Counted from the first letter of the stretch, positions 1 through 9,650 are shown. The stretch: DNA of 64,000 bases from Candidatus Nitrosothermus koennekei (GCA_013538715.1 JACAFH010000003.1:121165-185164); one strand, 5' to 3'. Notes: generated by a model from the sequence alone, not told the origin. A program made the numbers and translations.

Positions 1-1
1 T

Positions 2-628
2 AAGACACTCTTTGGTCCTCCTGGAGGATTAATACTCTCATTTGAAAAGTACAGTGAAGATATAAAGAAAGCGGTATTCCCTGGTAATACTAGTAGTCAT
101 CATTTACATAATGTTGCTGGGAAGGCTATAGCATTATCAGAGATGTTGGAGTTTGGGAAGGAGTATGCTAGGCAAGTAATAGAAAATGCAAAGACTCTAG
201 CAGAAGCATTATACAATTTAGGATTTGATGTACTAGCAGAGAAGAAAGGGTTTACCAGTTCACATCAGGTTGCAGTTGATGTTAGTAAATATGGTGATGG
301 ATGGAGTGTTGAGAAAAGATTAGAGGAGGTTAATATAATATGTAATAGACAATTATTGCCAGGAGATATAAAGGCAGGTAGGAATTATCTACATCCAGGT
401 GGTATAAGGCTAGGGACTGCAGAGATAACTAGATTAGGTATGAAAGTAGACGATATGAAGAGTATTGCTATATTTATGAAGAGAGCTATTATAGATAAAG
501 AGGAAGCGTCAATTATTAGGAGAGATGTTAAGAATTTCAAGGAACTATTTAAACATGTAAAGTATACATTTGACAATAGCACTAACGCATATGAATATAT
601 TCGATTAACAAACATCAAAAAAGGTTAA
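2..628 (+). CDS. glyA: Serine hydroxymethyltransferase, C-terminal part (cut by window edge)
   Basis: PLP enzyme of the cytoplasm that transfers a one-carbon unit between serine/glycine and a pterin carrier. The frame is open at the left edge. The first visible residues, KTLFGPPGG, correspond to the conserved THKTLxGPxGG region, so the first lysine is the expected PLP-binding residue and about the N-terminal half is missing. PGGIRLGTAEITRLGM, around visible residue 132, is a conserved SHMT stretch. The stop codon overlaps tail to tail with the stop of the small zinc protein on the other strand. Family assignment is firm; nothing can be said about the start or promoter. Confidence 0.93.
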   Translation, partial: KTLFGPPGGLILSFEKYSEDIKKAVFPGNTSSHHLHNVAGKAIALSEMLEFGKEYARQVIENAKTLAEALYNLGFDVLAEKKGFTSSHQVAVDVSKYGDGWSVEKRLEEVNIICNRQLLPGDIKAGRNYLHPGGIRLGTAEITRLGMKVDDMKSIAIFMKRAIIDKEEASIIRRDVKNFKELFKHVKYTFDNSTNAYEYIRLTNIKKG

Positions 629-804
629 GAGAAGAACTGGAGTTGCATCTCTTGTTTTAGATAACGCTTTATACGTTCTTTATTCTTATCTAAGCATATG
701 AACATCATATTCATTATACACTCATCACATATAGGTTTGCCTCTGTAGTTTACACCACGATCATTCCCGAAGTCGAATTGTGAATTGCATAAGACACATC
801 TCAT
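625..804 (-). CDS. Small zinc-binding protein, 59 aa
   Basis: Short open frame with ATG at 804 and TAA at 625-627. The protein begins MRCVLCNSQF and carries two CxxC pairs (Cys3/Cys6 and Cys26/Cys29) about 20 residues apart, the spacing of a treble-clef or zinc-ribbon knuckle, followed by a basic, amphipathic C-terminal helix (KNKERIKRYLKQEMQ). Such mini zinc proteins are common and usually unstudied in this lineage; they may bind nucleic acid or a protein partner, but no function can be assigned. Its stop shares bases with the glyA stop. The alternative is a chance frame, which the regular Cys pairs make unlikely. Confidence 0.7.
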   Translation of the reverse strand: MRCVLCNSQFDFGNDRGVNYRGKPICDECIMNMMFICLDKNKERIKRYLKQEMQLQFFS

Positions 805-955
805 GCTTTTATCATATACTTTATAGAAGTATAAAACGTTTATGATATTAAAATAGTTAATTTAATACTCTTACGTAGTATGTTCATTTAGTATGTAGAT
901 AATAATATTATAATTCAAGTTAAGTTTAATAGAAATTAGCATCATATAGTTAATA

Positions 956-2044
956 ATGATACCAATCTCAAGACCATTGATAGAGAAGGAAGAGATAGAA
1001 CTTGTTAATAAAGTTCTTACTAGCAATGAGTTAACAAATGCTTCATACGAGGGAGGAAAATATGTTCGTGAATTTGAGAGACTATTAAGTGAGTATACAA
1101 ATGCCAAATATGCTATTGCTATTAATTCTGGAACGTCAGCACTATATGCAGCATTATTATCATTATCATTAAAAAGTAGTGATGAGGTTATAATACCATC
1201 ACTAACATTTGTAGCAACTGCTAATGCAGTAGTTGCTGCAGGTGCAAAACCAGTTTTTGCAGATATAAGAGAAGATGATTATACAATAGATGCTAATGAT
1301 ATAGAGAAAAAGATAACTAAGAATACTAAAGCGATAATACCAGTTCATATATATGGACATACAGCAGAGATGACCCTAATAAGAGAGTTAGCATCTAAGC
1401 ACTCGCTTTATGTAATAGAAGATGCATGTCAATCACTTGGTTCTATTTATAAAGGGAAACACACAGGAACTTTATCCGATCTAGGATGTTATAGTTTCTA
1501 TCCTAGTAAAGTATTAACATCTGGAGAAGGAGGTGCGATAGTTACTAACAATAAAGAGCTTGCAGATAAGATAAAGATGATAAGGAATCATGGTATGCTT
1601 GAAGGTTACGATACTAGAATATTAGGTATGAATTTGAGAATGGGAGAGATAAATGCTGCGATAGCAATTGCGCAAATGCACAAGTTAGAGATGATGCTTG
1701 AAGTAAGAAGGAGTAATGCTTACGTATTAAACACTATGCTAGATGGAAGAGTAAAGATACCAAAAGAAAATAGTGATAGAAGATATAATTGGTATCTATA
1801 TAGCATATTAGTTAACGATAGAGACTATATACAGAAGAGATTAAACGAATTAGGAATTGGAGCATCTGTATACTATAGAATTCCAGTTCATAAAACACCG
1901 TTCTATGGTAATAAAATAAGACTTCCTATTACTGAGTATGTATCAGAACATATATTATCACTGCCAATTCATCCACTTGTAAAGAGAGAAGAGATAGAGT
2001 ACATAGGCAGTTCTTTGATCAAATTGTTAGATAAAATATTATAA
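956..2044 (+). CDS. DegT/DnrJ/EryC1/StrS family PLP aminotransferase
   Basis: A 362-residue sugar aminotransferase-type protein. It should add an amino group to a keto-sugar nucleotide in the cytoplasm, supplying amino sugars for surface glycans. The fold shows the usual landmarks: the NSGTSAL PLP-phosphate loop near residue 57, the EDACQS segment with Asp156, and the catalytic lysine at residue 185 in SFYPSKVLTSGEGG. Length is normal for the family. It stands alone here, away from the two glycan loci, so its substrate is not predictable. A second, clearly different DegT protein lies at 52.7 kb. Start ATG follows an AT-rich stretch with no obvious ribosome site. Confidence 0.9.
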   Translation: MIPISRPLIEKEEIELVNKVLTSNELTNASYEGGKYVREFERLLSEYTNAKYAIAINSGTSALYAALLSLSLKSSDEVIIPSLTFVATANAVVAAGAKPVFADIREDDYTIDANDIEKKITKNTKAIIPVHIYGHTAEMTLIRELASKHSLYVIEDACQSLGSIYKGKHTGTLSDLGCYSFYPSKVLTSGEGGAIVTNNKELADKIKMIRNHGMLEGYDTRILGMNLRMGEINAAIAIAQMHKLEMMLEVRRSNAYVLNTMLDGRVKIPKENSDRRYNWYLYSILVNDRDYIQKRLNELGIGASVYYRIPVHKTPFYGNKIRLPITEYVSEHILSLPIHPLVKREEIEYIGSSLIKLLDKIL

Positions 2045-2087
2045 TATTTATAGAAGAGAATTATAGCATGAATTAGAAATATTGTGA

Positions 2088-3239
2088 TTATAATGCTTTG
2101 AACTGTTCTGTCCATCGTTGATATGCTTTAAGCATATCTTGGCTAACACTTGGTTTCCTATTTTTTAACATCTCTATAAAGTCTTTATTTGTTACAGATC
2201 TCGTAGTCGCTTCATTCTCTTTATGGCTAGCAAATAATTCATTAACTACTTTTAACTGCACAGATTGACATATATCCCTTATATCACTTGCTGAATACCC
2301 TTCACTCTCTTTTGCTAATTCTTCTAAACTTAAAGAAGCATCTTTATTTAATGGGGCAGTATATTGTGTAAACATCTTTAATCTAGCCTCGTAATTCGGC
2401 AAACCAACAAATATCCTTTTTTGGAATCTTCTCAAGAAAGGCCAATCTAAACTCCAAGGTTTATTAGTTGCACCAATTACATATAATTGCATATTATTGC
2501 CCTTACTATTTATACCATCCATCTCAGTCAAGAATTGGTTCTTTACTCTAACTTCTCCACCGATCTCATTGTTTCTACTTCCTAATAACGAATCTAATTC
2601 ATCTATAAAGAGTATAACAGGCACATTCTCTTTTTGAGTTAATCGTCTTGCCATACTGAAGAGTTTTGCAACATTCTTCTCTGCCTCACCTAACCATTTG
2701 CTCATCATTGATGCAGCATCAACATTTATAAAATAACCCTTGATCTCACTTGCTGTAGCAGCAGCGAGCATAGTCTTACCATTACCTGGAGGACCATAAA
2801 GTAATATACCACGTGGCCAGCCTAAGGGAAAGAGATCCGGTCTTTCTGATGGATATACTATAGACTCTTTTAAAGCGGTCTTTGCATCTTCTAATCCTAC
2901 GACTTCATCCAATTTTATATTTGGTTTATCATTCATTATCAGTTCATCAAATTCTGACTTCGTTTCTGTAGAGTTAGCATTACCATTGTTATCATCTACA
3001 TCTTCATACGTTCTTATCTCTTGCAGTGCTCTTATTCTATTTTGGTAAGCCTTCGCCCTTTCCATATATATATTGTTTAGCTTGTAATCTGGGTAAAGTT
3101 TTACAAGTTTAAGTAGATAATCTACTGCTTTTTGATAATACTGAATAGCTAAAGGTCGTGAGCCTTGTGAATCTAATCTAATAGCCTCTGCCGCATATCT
3201 ACTTGCAATATTCTCTAATTCATTTGGTGCTATGCTCAA
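2088..3239 (-). CDS. cdvC: CdvC: Vps4-like AAA ATPase with MIT domain
   Basis: Cell-division ATPase that remodels ESCRT-III (CdvB) filaments at mid-cell. Residues 1-75 form an MIT helical-hairpin domain (ASRYAAEAIRLDSQGSRPLA and following), a linker follows to about residue 105, then the AAA module with Walker A GPPGNGKT at 149-156, Walker B ILFIDE at 209-214 and paired arginines (FLRRFQKR) in the sensor region. Length of 383 residues matches archaeal Vps4/CdvC. It lies downstream of two ESCRT-III-like genes on the same strand, so the three probably work together. An 81-bp gap separates it from the upstream gene; it may have its own promoter. Confidence 0.95.
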   Translation of the reverse strand: MSIAPNELENIASRYAAEAIRLDSQGSRPLAIQYYQKAVDYLLKLVKLYPDYKLNNIYMERAKAYQNRIRALQEIRTYEDVDDNNGNANSTETKSEFDELIMNDKPNIKLDEVVGLEDAKTALKESIVYPSERPDLFPLGWPRGILLYGPPGNGKTMLAAATASEIKGYFINVDAASMMSKWLGEAEKNVAKLFSMARRLTQKENVPVILFIDELDSLLGSRNNEIGGEVRVKNQFLTEMDGINSKGNNMQLYVIGATNKPWSLDWPFLRRFQKRIFVGLPNYEARLKMFTQYTAPLNKDASLSLEELAKESEGYSASDIRDICQSVQLKVVNELFASHKENEATTRSVTNKDFIEMLKNRKPSVSQDMLKAYQRWTEQFKAL

Positions 3240-3320
3240 TATATATCAACTCAATTTATCGAGATTATTACCTATACTTGCATGTAAATATTCTTAGTAA
3301 AATAAGTTGATATATGTTGA

Positions 3321-3728
3321 CTAATAATCGTTAGTATATGGCAATTCTGGATACATCTTCTCATTCTTAATGCCTAATATGGCTTTTACTTCAATTAACG
3401 AATTCATAATATTATTCAATGCTAGATCAATAGATGGTAATAAATCATTCATCTCATCTATTACACAATCTAGCGTCTTAGAAGTATTTTCCATAATTGT
3501 AACCAGTTCATAAAACCGTGCTATAGAATCGATCTTATTATGTAATGCCAACAATAAAACTTGAATAGACGATAAATCATCAATTGGCTCATTAGAATAT
3601 TCAGGAAATTTTTCATTAAAACTTTCTAATAACCTATTTCTCAATAAATTGATAGAGTTTATACTCTTCTCTATCTCTTTTAATGCATATTCTATCCTTT
3701 CTTTACTCCTTTCTTCCATATTATTCAT
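3321..3728 (-). CDS. Short ESCRT-III-like (CdvB-like) protein
   Basis: 135-residue helical protein. The segment DEMNDLLPSIDLALNNIM (about 91-108) parallels SDMMPEVDNSMNDISNVL in the upstream CdvB, including the conserved P-x-(I/V)-D core of an ESCRT-III helix. The C-terminus, YPELPYTNDY (126-135), is proline-containing and could act as an MIT-interacting motif recognised by CdvC. It is shorter than a normal CdvB core and appears to lack the basic N-terminal helices. The start overlaps the end of cdvB by 8 bp, which indicates translational coupling. ESCRT-III membership is inferred from this short alignment and context; it could instead be an unrelated helical partner. Confidence 0.65.
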   Translation of the reverse strand: MNNMEERSKERIEYALKEIEKSINSINLLRNRLLESFNEKFPEYSNEPIDDLSSIQVLLLALHNKIDSIARFYELVTIMENTSKTLDCVIDEMNDLLPSIDLALNNIMNSLIEVKAILGIKNEKMYPELPYTNDY

Positions 3729-4335
3729 TACTTACTATCTTTTTCTCGTTTATCATTGTTACATCTGGCAATCTCTCTTCTATAGAGTTCTCAGCAATAG
3801 CTGCTGCTTCTTCCATAATCTTTGCCGCTTCCTCATTTGCAGTATCAAAGTTTATAGTATATCCTCCTACTTGACCAGCATCTATTAGTATGTTTGCTAG
3901 AACATTAGATATATCATTCATACTATTATCCACTTCTGGCATCATATCAGATAATCCCGCCCTTACATTCTTTACTACAGCCATAGCAGGACTTAGAGTA
4001 ACTACTACATCACCTAATTCAGTAATTGTATTTAACCTTAGATTTACTTGTTCTAACGCAAGCTTAGATCTATTGACCATCTTTATAGTCTTTCTTATTT
4101 GAGCTAGCTCGTTAGATAATATTATCGAGTATTGAGTATCTCTTTTTTGTAAAGCATTTATTATCCTCTTAAATATCATCTCATCCTTACTCTTGAGTCG
4201 TTGAAGTATAGAATCTAGTGCATTGATCTGCATCTGTAATCTCTTCTGTGCTAACTCAATTCTTGGCTTTATAGGTCCTGATATTTTACTCTCTTCTTCT
4301 TTATTCTCTTTATCCCATTTAGATACAAATGACAT
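3721..4335 (-). CDS. cdvB: CdvB: ESCRT-III-like division protein
   Basis: 204-residue ESCRT-III homologue that should polymerise on membranes and constrict the division neck. Long charged helices run from about residue 25 to 165 (IELAQKRLQMQINALDSIL, then RTIKMVNRSKLALEQVNLRL), followed by the SDMMPEVDNSMNDI helix typical of Snf7-like proteins. The tail contains ERLPDVT near residue 187, a plausible MIM2-type motif for the MIT domain of CdvC. Followed with an 8-bp overlap by a shorter paralogue and then cdvC. Divergent from a TrmB regulator. No CdvA is visible in the window. Confidence 0.85.
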   Translation of the reverse strand: MSFVSKWDKENKEEESKISGPIKPRIELAQKRLQMQINALDSILQRLKSKDEMIFKRIINALQKRDTQYSIILSNELAQIRKTIKMVNRSKLALEQVNLRLNTITELGDVVVTLSPAMAVVKNVRAGLSDMMPEVDNSMNDISNVLANILIDAGQVGGYTINFDTANEEAAKIMEEAAAIAENSIEERLPDVTMINEKKIVSNE

Positions 4336-4444
4336 AAACTAACTATTCTTATCATATCTAATACTATCATGTGCTTATAATTTGATAAACTATTCAAAAG
4401 TATTTAGCTTGGATCTATTTCAGATATTATATATAGATAATAAC

Positions 4445-5155
4445 ATGCAAAGCATGATTAATGTACTGGTAAGCTTAGATCTTAGTGTAAATGAAGCAAA
4501 AGCTTACATTGCACTGCTTTCCAATGGTCCACAGAATATTAGTGCTCTAGCACATAAAGCAAGTATACCTAGATCAAAGGCATATTCGGTAATAAGACGG
4601 CTTATTAAGAAAGAGATGGTAGATACAATTAGTAGTAAACCACTTGTAGTAGTTGCAATACATCCAGAATATGCACTCGAGCGATTTGTAAAACATCATC
4701 AACAACTTGCAAATGATGTAAGAGAGATTATAAAAGAGCTTGAAGAGGTAATGAACGATAAGATTAGAAATAAGACTTATATGATCATAGATAGATCATC
4801 AGAGTATATACATAATCTAATAAACAATGCAAGATACTCTCTCTTACTAATGTTTGATGCGCAAAATCTAAACATAACTGAGCGATATAAAGATGAGATA
4901 ATATTAGCATATAGAAACGGTATAGAGGTAAAGATACTTGCTAATATAAACTCACTTATAGATGGGATAGAGATCAAGAGATATGAAGGTAGTAATAATA
5001 TGTTGATAATAGATGATACACTTGTATTGTTTGATGGGCTAGAGAAGTATTATGTATTTAATGATAAAGAATTTGTAAAGATGTATATGAGAATATTTTA
5101 TAATATGTGGAATAATAGTATAATACAATTCAACACATCAAGTAGGAATGGATAA
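4445..5155 (+). CDS. TrmB-family transcriptional regulator
   Basis: 236 residues from the ATG chosen here. Residues 1-75 form a winged helix (LSVNEAKAYIALL, then the recognition-helix region IPRSKAYSVIRRL), followed by a coiled linker and a phospholipase-D-like regulatory domain that in TrmB proteins senses sugars or other metabolites. The frame is open to an ATG at 4382, but the extra residues do not resemble TrmB, and a TATA-like TTATATATAG at about 4427-4436 sits just upstream of the inner ATGs (4445 or 4454). Divergently transcribed from cdvB across about 110 bp, so it might control that promoter; this is a guess from position only. Confidence 0.8.
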   Translation: MQSMINVLVSLDLSVNEAKAYIALLSNGPQNISALAHKASIPRSKAYSVIRRLIKKEMVDTISSKPLVVVAIHPEYALERFVKHHQQLANDVREIIKELEEVMNDKIRNKTYMIIDRSSEYIHNLINNARYSLLLMFDAQNLNITERYKDEIILAYRNGIEVKILANINSLIDGIEIKRYEGSNNMLIIDDTLVLFDGLEKYYVFNDKEFVKMYMRIFYNMWNNSIIQFNTSSRNG

Positions 5156-5286
5156 TATATCATAATTATTATATCTACTAACATGTTTAATCAACCCATT
5201 AAACTCGTATAGTAGCCTCAAAAGAATTAATAATATGCTGTCTCTAGAATTAGCTTATTATATCGCAATTACATTCATGAGGTAGT

Positions 5287-8200
5287 ATGGGAGAAGAATT
5301 TGATCTTAAATCGTTTGAAGAGTATGTTAGGGAGCATTATTCCAAGATAAACATAAAAGAGAAGTTAGATTCTATACTAAAAGATGCTAAAAGAATAGGT
5401 TTCATAGATGGTCCACCTACTATGAATGGGGAACCTCATATAGGGCATATAAGAGGAAGGATAATTAAAGATCTGTGGTATAGATTCAATATATTACGTA
5501 AATATAATGTAGTGTTTAGAGCAGGATGGGATACACAAGGTTTGCCAGTTGAATTACAAGCAGAAAAGGAACTCGGTCTGTATGGAAGTAAAGCAGAGAA
5601 TCTATCAAAGATAGGCATGGAGAAGATGGTAGAAGCATGCAAAGAGCTAGTTCATAGATATAATAAGAAATGGTTAGAGGTAGATAGATTGCTAGGCATA
5701 TCACTTGATCATATAAATTCTTATTGGACGTATTATGACGAGTATATAGAGAGAGAATGGCAGTATCTAAGAAGGGCTTGGAATGATGGTATATTAGTTG
5801 AGGGATACGCAGTAGTTGCCTATTGTCCTAGTTGTCAAACCTCTTTAAGCCATGCTGAGGTTAATCAAGGTTATGAGACTGTAGAGGATCCTTCACTTTA
5901 TTATAAGGTTAGAGTTGTTGGTGAAGAAGATCTATACATCATAGTATGGACCACAATGCCTTTTACTGTAATAACCGATGAGATGGTAGGTGTAAAGCCA
6001 GATGGTGATTATCTTTACATAAAAGTTAAAGATGAGAGGTGGATAGTTGGTAAAGAGAGACTTGAAGAATTAATGCATGAATTAAATATAGATGATTACT
6101 CGATCATCAAAAGCGTAAAAGGAAGAACTCTAGAGGGAATTAGGTATTTACATCCTCTGCTTGATCTCTTACCCCAACTCAAAGAGTATAAAGGCATTCA
6201 TATAGTAGTGGCTGAAGAATTTGTTGATACTAGCACTGGGAGTGGTATAGTACATTTGTCTCCAGCAAATGGCGAGGAAGATTTTCAAGTTGCTAAGAGA
6301 AGAAATATTCCTATCTTCAATCCAATAGATGATTCTGCTAGGTTTACTGATTCTGCTGGCGTGTTTACTGGCATGTTTGTTAGAGATGCAGATACTCATA
6401 TAGTTGCTAAGTTGAAAGAGCGTAACTCATTATTAAAGATAGGAAGGATAAAGCATGAATATCCATTGTGTTGGAGAAGCAAGCACAAACTCATATGGAT
6501 TGCGAGAAGAGAGTATTTTATTATGGTTGATAAGATAATAGATAAAGCATTAGAAGCAGCAGAGAACGTTGAGTATTATTACCCAGAACCAAAGAATAGA
6601 TTCATATCTATTATTAGTGAACAGAAACCATGGTGTATATCAAGAGAGAGGATCTGGGGAGCTCCTCTTCCTATATGGGTATGTAGCAAATGCAAACATA
6701 AGAATGCATTGTTTAGTAGGGAGGAGATAGTAAAGAATGCAAAGATATTGCCAGATGGTAAACATTTTGAGTTACATAGACCGTGGATAGATAAGATAGT
6801 TATTAATTGCCAAAGATGTAATGGTGAAGCATATAGAGAACCATTCGTTCTAGATACATGGCATAATAGTGGTGCTGCACCATATGCATCTTTAACAGAT
6901 GAAGAGTTTAATGAATTAGTTCCAGCTCCCTTCTTGACAGAGGGTATAGATCAAACAAGAGGATGGGCATATACGCTCTTAATAGAGAGTGTCATAATAT
7001 ATGGAAAGTCTCAGGCGCCATTTAGGTCTTTCTTATTCCAAGGTCATATATTGGATGAAAATGGTAACAAGATGAGTAAGAGTTTAGGGAATGTTATAGA
7101 TGGTTATGAGATGGTTAGCAAATATCCAGCAGATCTAATAAGATTATATCTAATTTGGAAGGCAAGTCCTATAGAACCATTAAGCTTTAGTATTAACGAG
7201 ATGCAGAAGCGTTCTTATCAAATACTTAACACATTATATAACCTCCATCTATACTTCCTCCAGAACAGTATGTATGATAAATACTCAAGTAATTATACAA
7301 TATCATGGGCATTAGAGAAGAATCTATTAAGAGAGAGTGATTTATGGATATTATCAAAACTTGAAAGAGTCAAGTCTATAATTACTAACGGTTACGAGAA
7401 GTGTAGATATCATGAAGCAGCTAGAGCATTGGAGAGTTTTATAATAAATGATCTAAGTCAGACTTATCTTCCACTCATAAGGAATGAACTATGGAATGAC
7501 GATGAGGAGAGTAGAGAGAGAAGGTTTGCCATTTATGCTACATTAGCAGAGGCGCTTCTTACTATAGATATATTATTGCACCCAATCTCTCCATTTATAA
7601 CTGAATATCTTGCTATAAAGATCTTCAATAGAGAAAGTATATTGTTAGAAAGATGGCCAAAGAGTGATGAGAGATTTCATAACAATACACTAGAGTATGT
7701 GTTTGAGATTATAAATAATATAATATCAATAACTAACACTGCTAGGAATCTTGCTGGATTAAAGAGAAGATGGCCTTTATCAACCGCTTACATTGCTCTT
7801 AAGAAAGATAAAGCAGACCTTATCATGAGGTATAGAGAGTTGTTATCTAATCAGACTAATATAATGGATATAAAGATATTGGCATTAGAGTCTGATGATA
7901 AGGTAGAGAATATATCGTCTATGTTAGATAACCTCTATCCTATAAATGTTAAACTTTCGTTAAAGAAAGATAAGATAGCACCTCGAGTAAAGGCAGATTT
8001 GAGAAGAGTTATAGATGCATTTGAGAAGTTAGATCATCATGAAGTGATTAAAGAGCTAAGGAAGAAGAGATTCATATTAGCATATGATGGTAAAGAGATA
8101 GAGATAACTCAAGGCGATCTTAACTTGGAGTATAAAAGCAAAGAAGGATATACTTTAGTAGAGAGAGACGGTATATTCATATCTATCTCTAAAGAGAGAG

Positions 8201-8475
8201 ATCAGCATCTAATAGCAAAAGGCATAATAAGAGATTTAGCAAGAAGATTGCAAGCATTAAGAAAGGAGCGAGGATATAACCCAACAGATATACTAGACGC
8301 TGCTTATATAGCAAATCTCGATGAGAATATAATTGCTATGATAAATGAGATGATCGAAGAGATGAGATATCTTGTTAGAGTAAGAAGAATAGTATTAATG
8401 AGAGATATTAGAGATGGTATAAGATGGGCAGAAAGTGAATTGGATGATAAGAAGATACTCATCTCAGTAGAGTAA
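5287..8475 (+). CDS. ileS: Isoleucyl-tRNA synthetase
   Basis: 1062-residue class I synthetase that charges tRNA-Ile. The HIGH signature is at residues 51-54 (EPHIGHIRG) and KMSKS at 595-599. An editing CP1 domain lies between, with the conserved VIWTTMPFT-type region near 220. CxxC pairs (CPSCQTS near 180; CSKCKHK and CQRCNGE near 470-515) suggest bound zinc. The C-terminal anticodon-binding helices are of archaeal/eukaryotic type, and the length matches. A GAGGT sequence three bases before the ATG is one of the few clear Shine-Dalgarno-like sites here and supports this start. Single gene, followed by a T-rich terminator. Confidence 0.97.
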   Translation: MGEEFDLKSFEEYVREHYSKINIKEKLDSILKDAKRIGFIDGPPTMNGEPHIGHIRGRIIKDLWYRFNILRKYNVVFRAGWDTQGLPVELQAEKELGLYGSKAENLSKIGMEKMVEACKELVHRYNKKWLEVDRLLGISLDHINSYWTYYDEYIEREWQYLRRAWNDGILVEGYAVVAYCPSCQTSLSHAEVNQGYETVEDPSLYYKVRVVGEEDLYIIVWTTMPFTVITDEMVGVKPDGDYLYIKVKDERWIVGKERLEELMHELNIDDYSIIKSVKGRTLEGIRYLHPLLDLLPQLKEYKGIHIVVAEEFVDTSTGSGIVHLSPANGEEDFQVAKRRNIPIFNPIDDSARFTDSAGVFTGMFVRDADTHIVAKLKERNSLLKIGRIKHEYPLCWRSKHKLIWIARREYFIMVDKIIDKALEAAENVEYYYPEPKNRFISIISEQKPWCISRERIWGAPLPIWVCSKCKHKNALFSREEIVKNAKILPDGKHFELHRPWIDKIVINCQRCNGEAYREPFVLDTWHNSGAAPYASLTDEEFNELVPAPFLTEGIDQTRGWAYTLLIESVIIYGKSQAPFRSFLFQGHILDENGNKMSKSLGNVIDGYEMVSKYPADLIRLYLIWKASPIEPLSFSINEMQKRSYQILNTLYNLHLYFLQNSMYDKYSSNYTISWALEKNLLRESDLWILSKLERVKSIITNGYEKCRYHEAARALESFIINDLSQTYLPLIRNELWNDDEESRERRFAIYATLAEALLTIDILLHPISPFITEYLAIKIFNRESILLERWPKSDERFHNNTLEYVFEIINNIISITNTARNLAGLKRRWPLSTAYIALKKDKADLIMRYRELLSNQTNIMDIKILALESDDKVENISSMLDNLYPINVKLSLKKDKIAPRVKADLRRVIDAFEKLDHHEVIKELRKKRFILAYDGKEIEITQGDLNLEYKSKEGYTLVERDGIFISISKERDQHLIAKGIIRDLARRLQALRKERGYNPTDILDAAYIANLDENIIAMINEMIEEMRYLVRVRRIVLMRDIRDGIRWAESELDDKKILISVE

Positions 8476-8485
8476 TTTTTGTTTT
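8476..8485 (+). terminator. T-rich terminator after ileS
   Basis: TTTTTGTTTT directly behind the ileS stop codon. Archaeal RNA polymerase terminates at such U-tracts without a hairpin. Position and composition are the only evidence. Confidence 0.5.
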
Positions 8486-8647
8486 ATTATGAGTAATGGT
8501 AATTATCTATTATAGCATTTATATAATACGTAACAAAGGCTTATAGAACAATTATAGATAAGATCAACTTAATAACTATACATCTATTGAAGATACTAAC
8601 ATTTGATAATGATGAGAATCAAATTAGAAGAGTTGATATATTAGCAT

Positions 8648-8842
8648 TTAAATCGAGTCTGTATGATTGCTAGTTTTATCATTAATATAACTAGTTATAT
8701 ATCCTGCTACTTTATTCTTTAGTTCTTTTGATCTGAATATGGCAATCTTCTCTAATGTATCTTTATTAGCATTATAATCATTGCTAAATAGATCTGGATA
8801 CTTATCTATCAATTGCATAGAAATCTTCTTAATCCTATTCAT
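8648..8842 (-). CDS. rps17e: 30S ribosomal protein S17e
   Basis: 64-residue small-subunit ribosomal protein found in archaea and eukaryotes. The order of conserved features fits S17e: basic start NRIKKIS, then DKYPDLFSNDYNANKDTLEKI with the YPxxFxxDxxxNK signature, then SKELKNKVAGYIT, the RNA-binding helix region. Archaeal S17e proteins are normally 60-70 residues. Encoded opposite to ileS and 28 bp from tatD on the same strand, possibly in one transcript with it. About 170 bp of AT-rich sequence between this stop and ileS holds no recognisable gene. Confidence 0.87.
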   Translation of the reverse strand: MNRIKKISMQLIDKYPDLFSNDYNANKDTLEKIAIFRSKELKNKVAGYITSYINDKTSNHTDSI

Positions 8843-8869
8843 AAAGGTATAGATGAGATAGCAACTATT

Positions 8870-9613
8870 TTATTCTATCGCTAAGTATCTTAAAGTATTA
8901 TTTGTTAGCATATTACAAGTATTGCAATAATCAAATCCTAATATATTGGATACAGCATAAGCTACACTAATTAGATAAGAAGGCATTGCCATTCTTTCTT
9001 CGAAACATCTTGGATAGTGTACAGGACTATCTGTCTCTATTAAGATAAGTTCTTTCTCACTCTCTTGCAAGAGATGAGGTTTATCGCTAGCATAGAGCAA
9101 TGCTGGTCCATAAGATACATAATAACCATGTTCGTTTGCATATCTAAGTTGTTTCTTACTACCAGCAAACCAGTGCAGTAATACTCTAAGATTATATGAT
9201 GATAATATCTCAAATATATCATCTAAACTTGCTCTAGAATGAATAGATACAGATTTATCATACTTCTCAGCAATATCTAACATACTTCTAAATATATGCT
9301 TCTGTCTCTCATACTCTTCTCCATCCTTTGCATACTTTTTATCCAAACCTATCTCACCTATTCCATAAATCTTATCTATATTAGCAATAACAAACTCTTC
9401 AAATCTCTCAAGATCCTCATTTATACTCCATGGATGTATACCTACGAATGGTATTATCGCATCAGAACTTAACTCTAAGTTCCTTTCTGATGTAATTAGA
9501 TCCATAGATACTGAGACAACCTTGATATTTAATCTATTTATCATCATAATAATATAATCCTTTAATACAAAGAGTTCATCATCTGTTAGGTGTGCATGAG
9601 CATCAATTAGCAT
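8870..9613 (-). CDS. tatD: TatD-family metal-dependent hydrolase / DNase
   Basis: 247-residue TIM-barrel amidohydrolase. The metal-binding HxH is at the N-terminus (DAHAHLTD), the GIHPWS and GIGEIGLD motifs follow, then the SIHSRAS and LHWFAG histidines and the late LIETDSPVHYP aspartate. These are the ligands and order of TatD nucleases, which cut DNA (and possibly RNA) with two metal ions in the cytoplasm. Divergent from the histone gene. Biological role in archaea is little known; repair or nucleotide scavenging are both possible. Confidence 0.88.
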   Translation of the reverse strand: MLIDAHAHLTDDELFVLKDYIIMMINRLNIKVVSVSMDLITSERNLELSSDAIIPFVGIHPWSINEDLERFEEFVIANIDKIYGIGEIGLDKKYAKDGEEYERQKHIFRSMLDIAEKYDKSVSIHSRASLDDIFEILSSYNLRVLLHWFAGSKKQLRYANEHGYYVSYGPALLYASDKPHLLQESEKELILIETDSPVHYPRCFEERMAMPSYLISVAYAVSNILGFDYCNTCNMLTNNTLRYLAIE

Positions 9614-9640
9614 ATAACTATACTCTCAATCTCATATTAA

Positions 9641-9650
9641 ACTTTTTAAG
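9641..9650 (+). promoter_or_regulatory. TATA box of the histone gene
   Basis: ACTTTTTAAG centred about 28 bp before the histone ATG at 9673. That spacing would place the transcription start at or next to the start codon, giving a leaderless mRNA. Judged by sequence and spacing only. Confidence 0.45.

Noticed and set aside
4382..4444. Upstream ATG of the first TrmB gene
   Set aside because: The added residues do not fit the winged-helix start, and a TATA-like box lies inside them.
8600..8647. C/D box RNA suggested by ATGATGA near 8610
   Set aside because: No D box and no terminal stem could be found; the region is plain AT-rich spacer.
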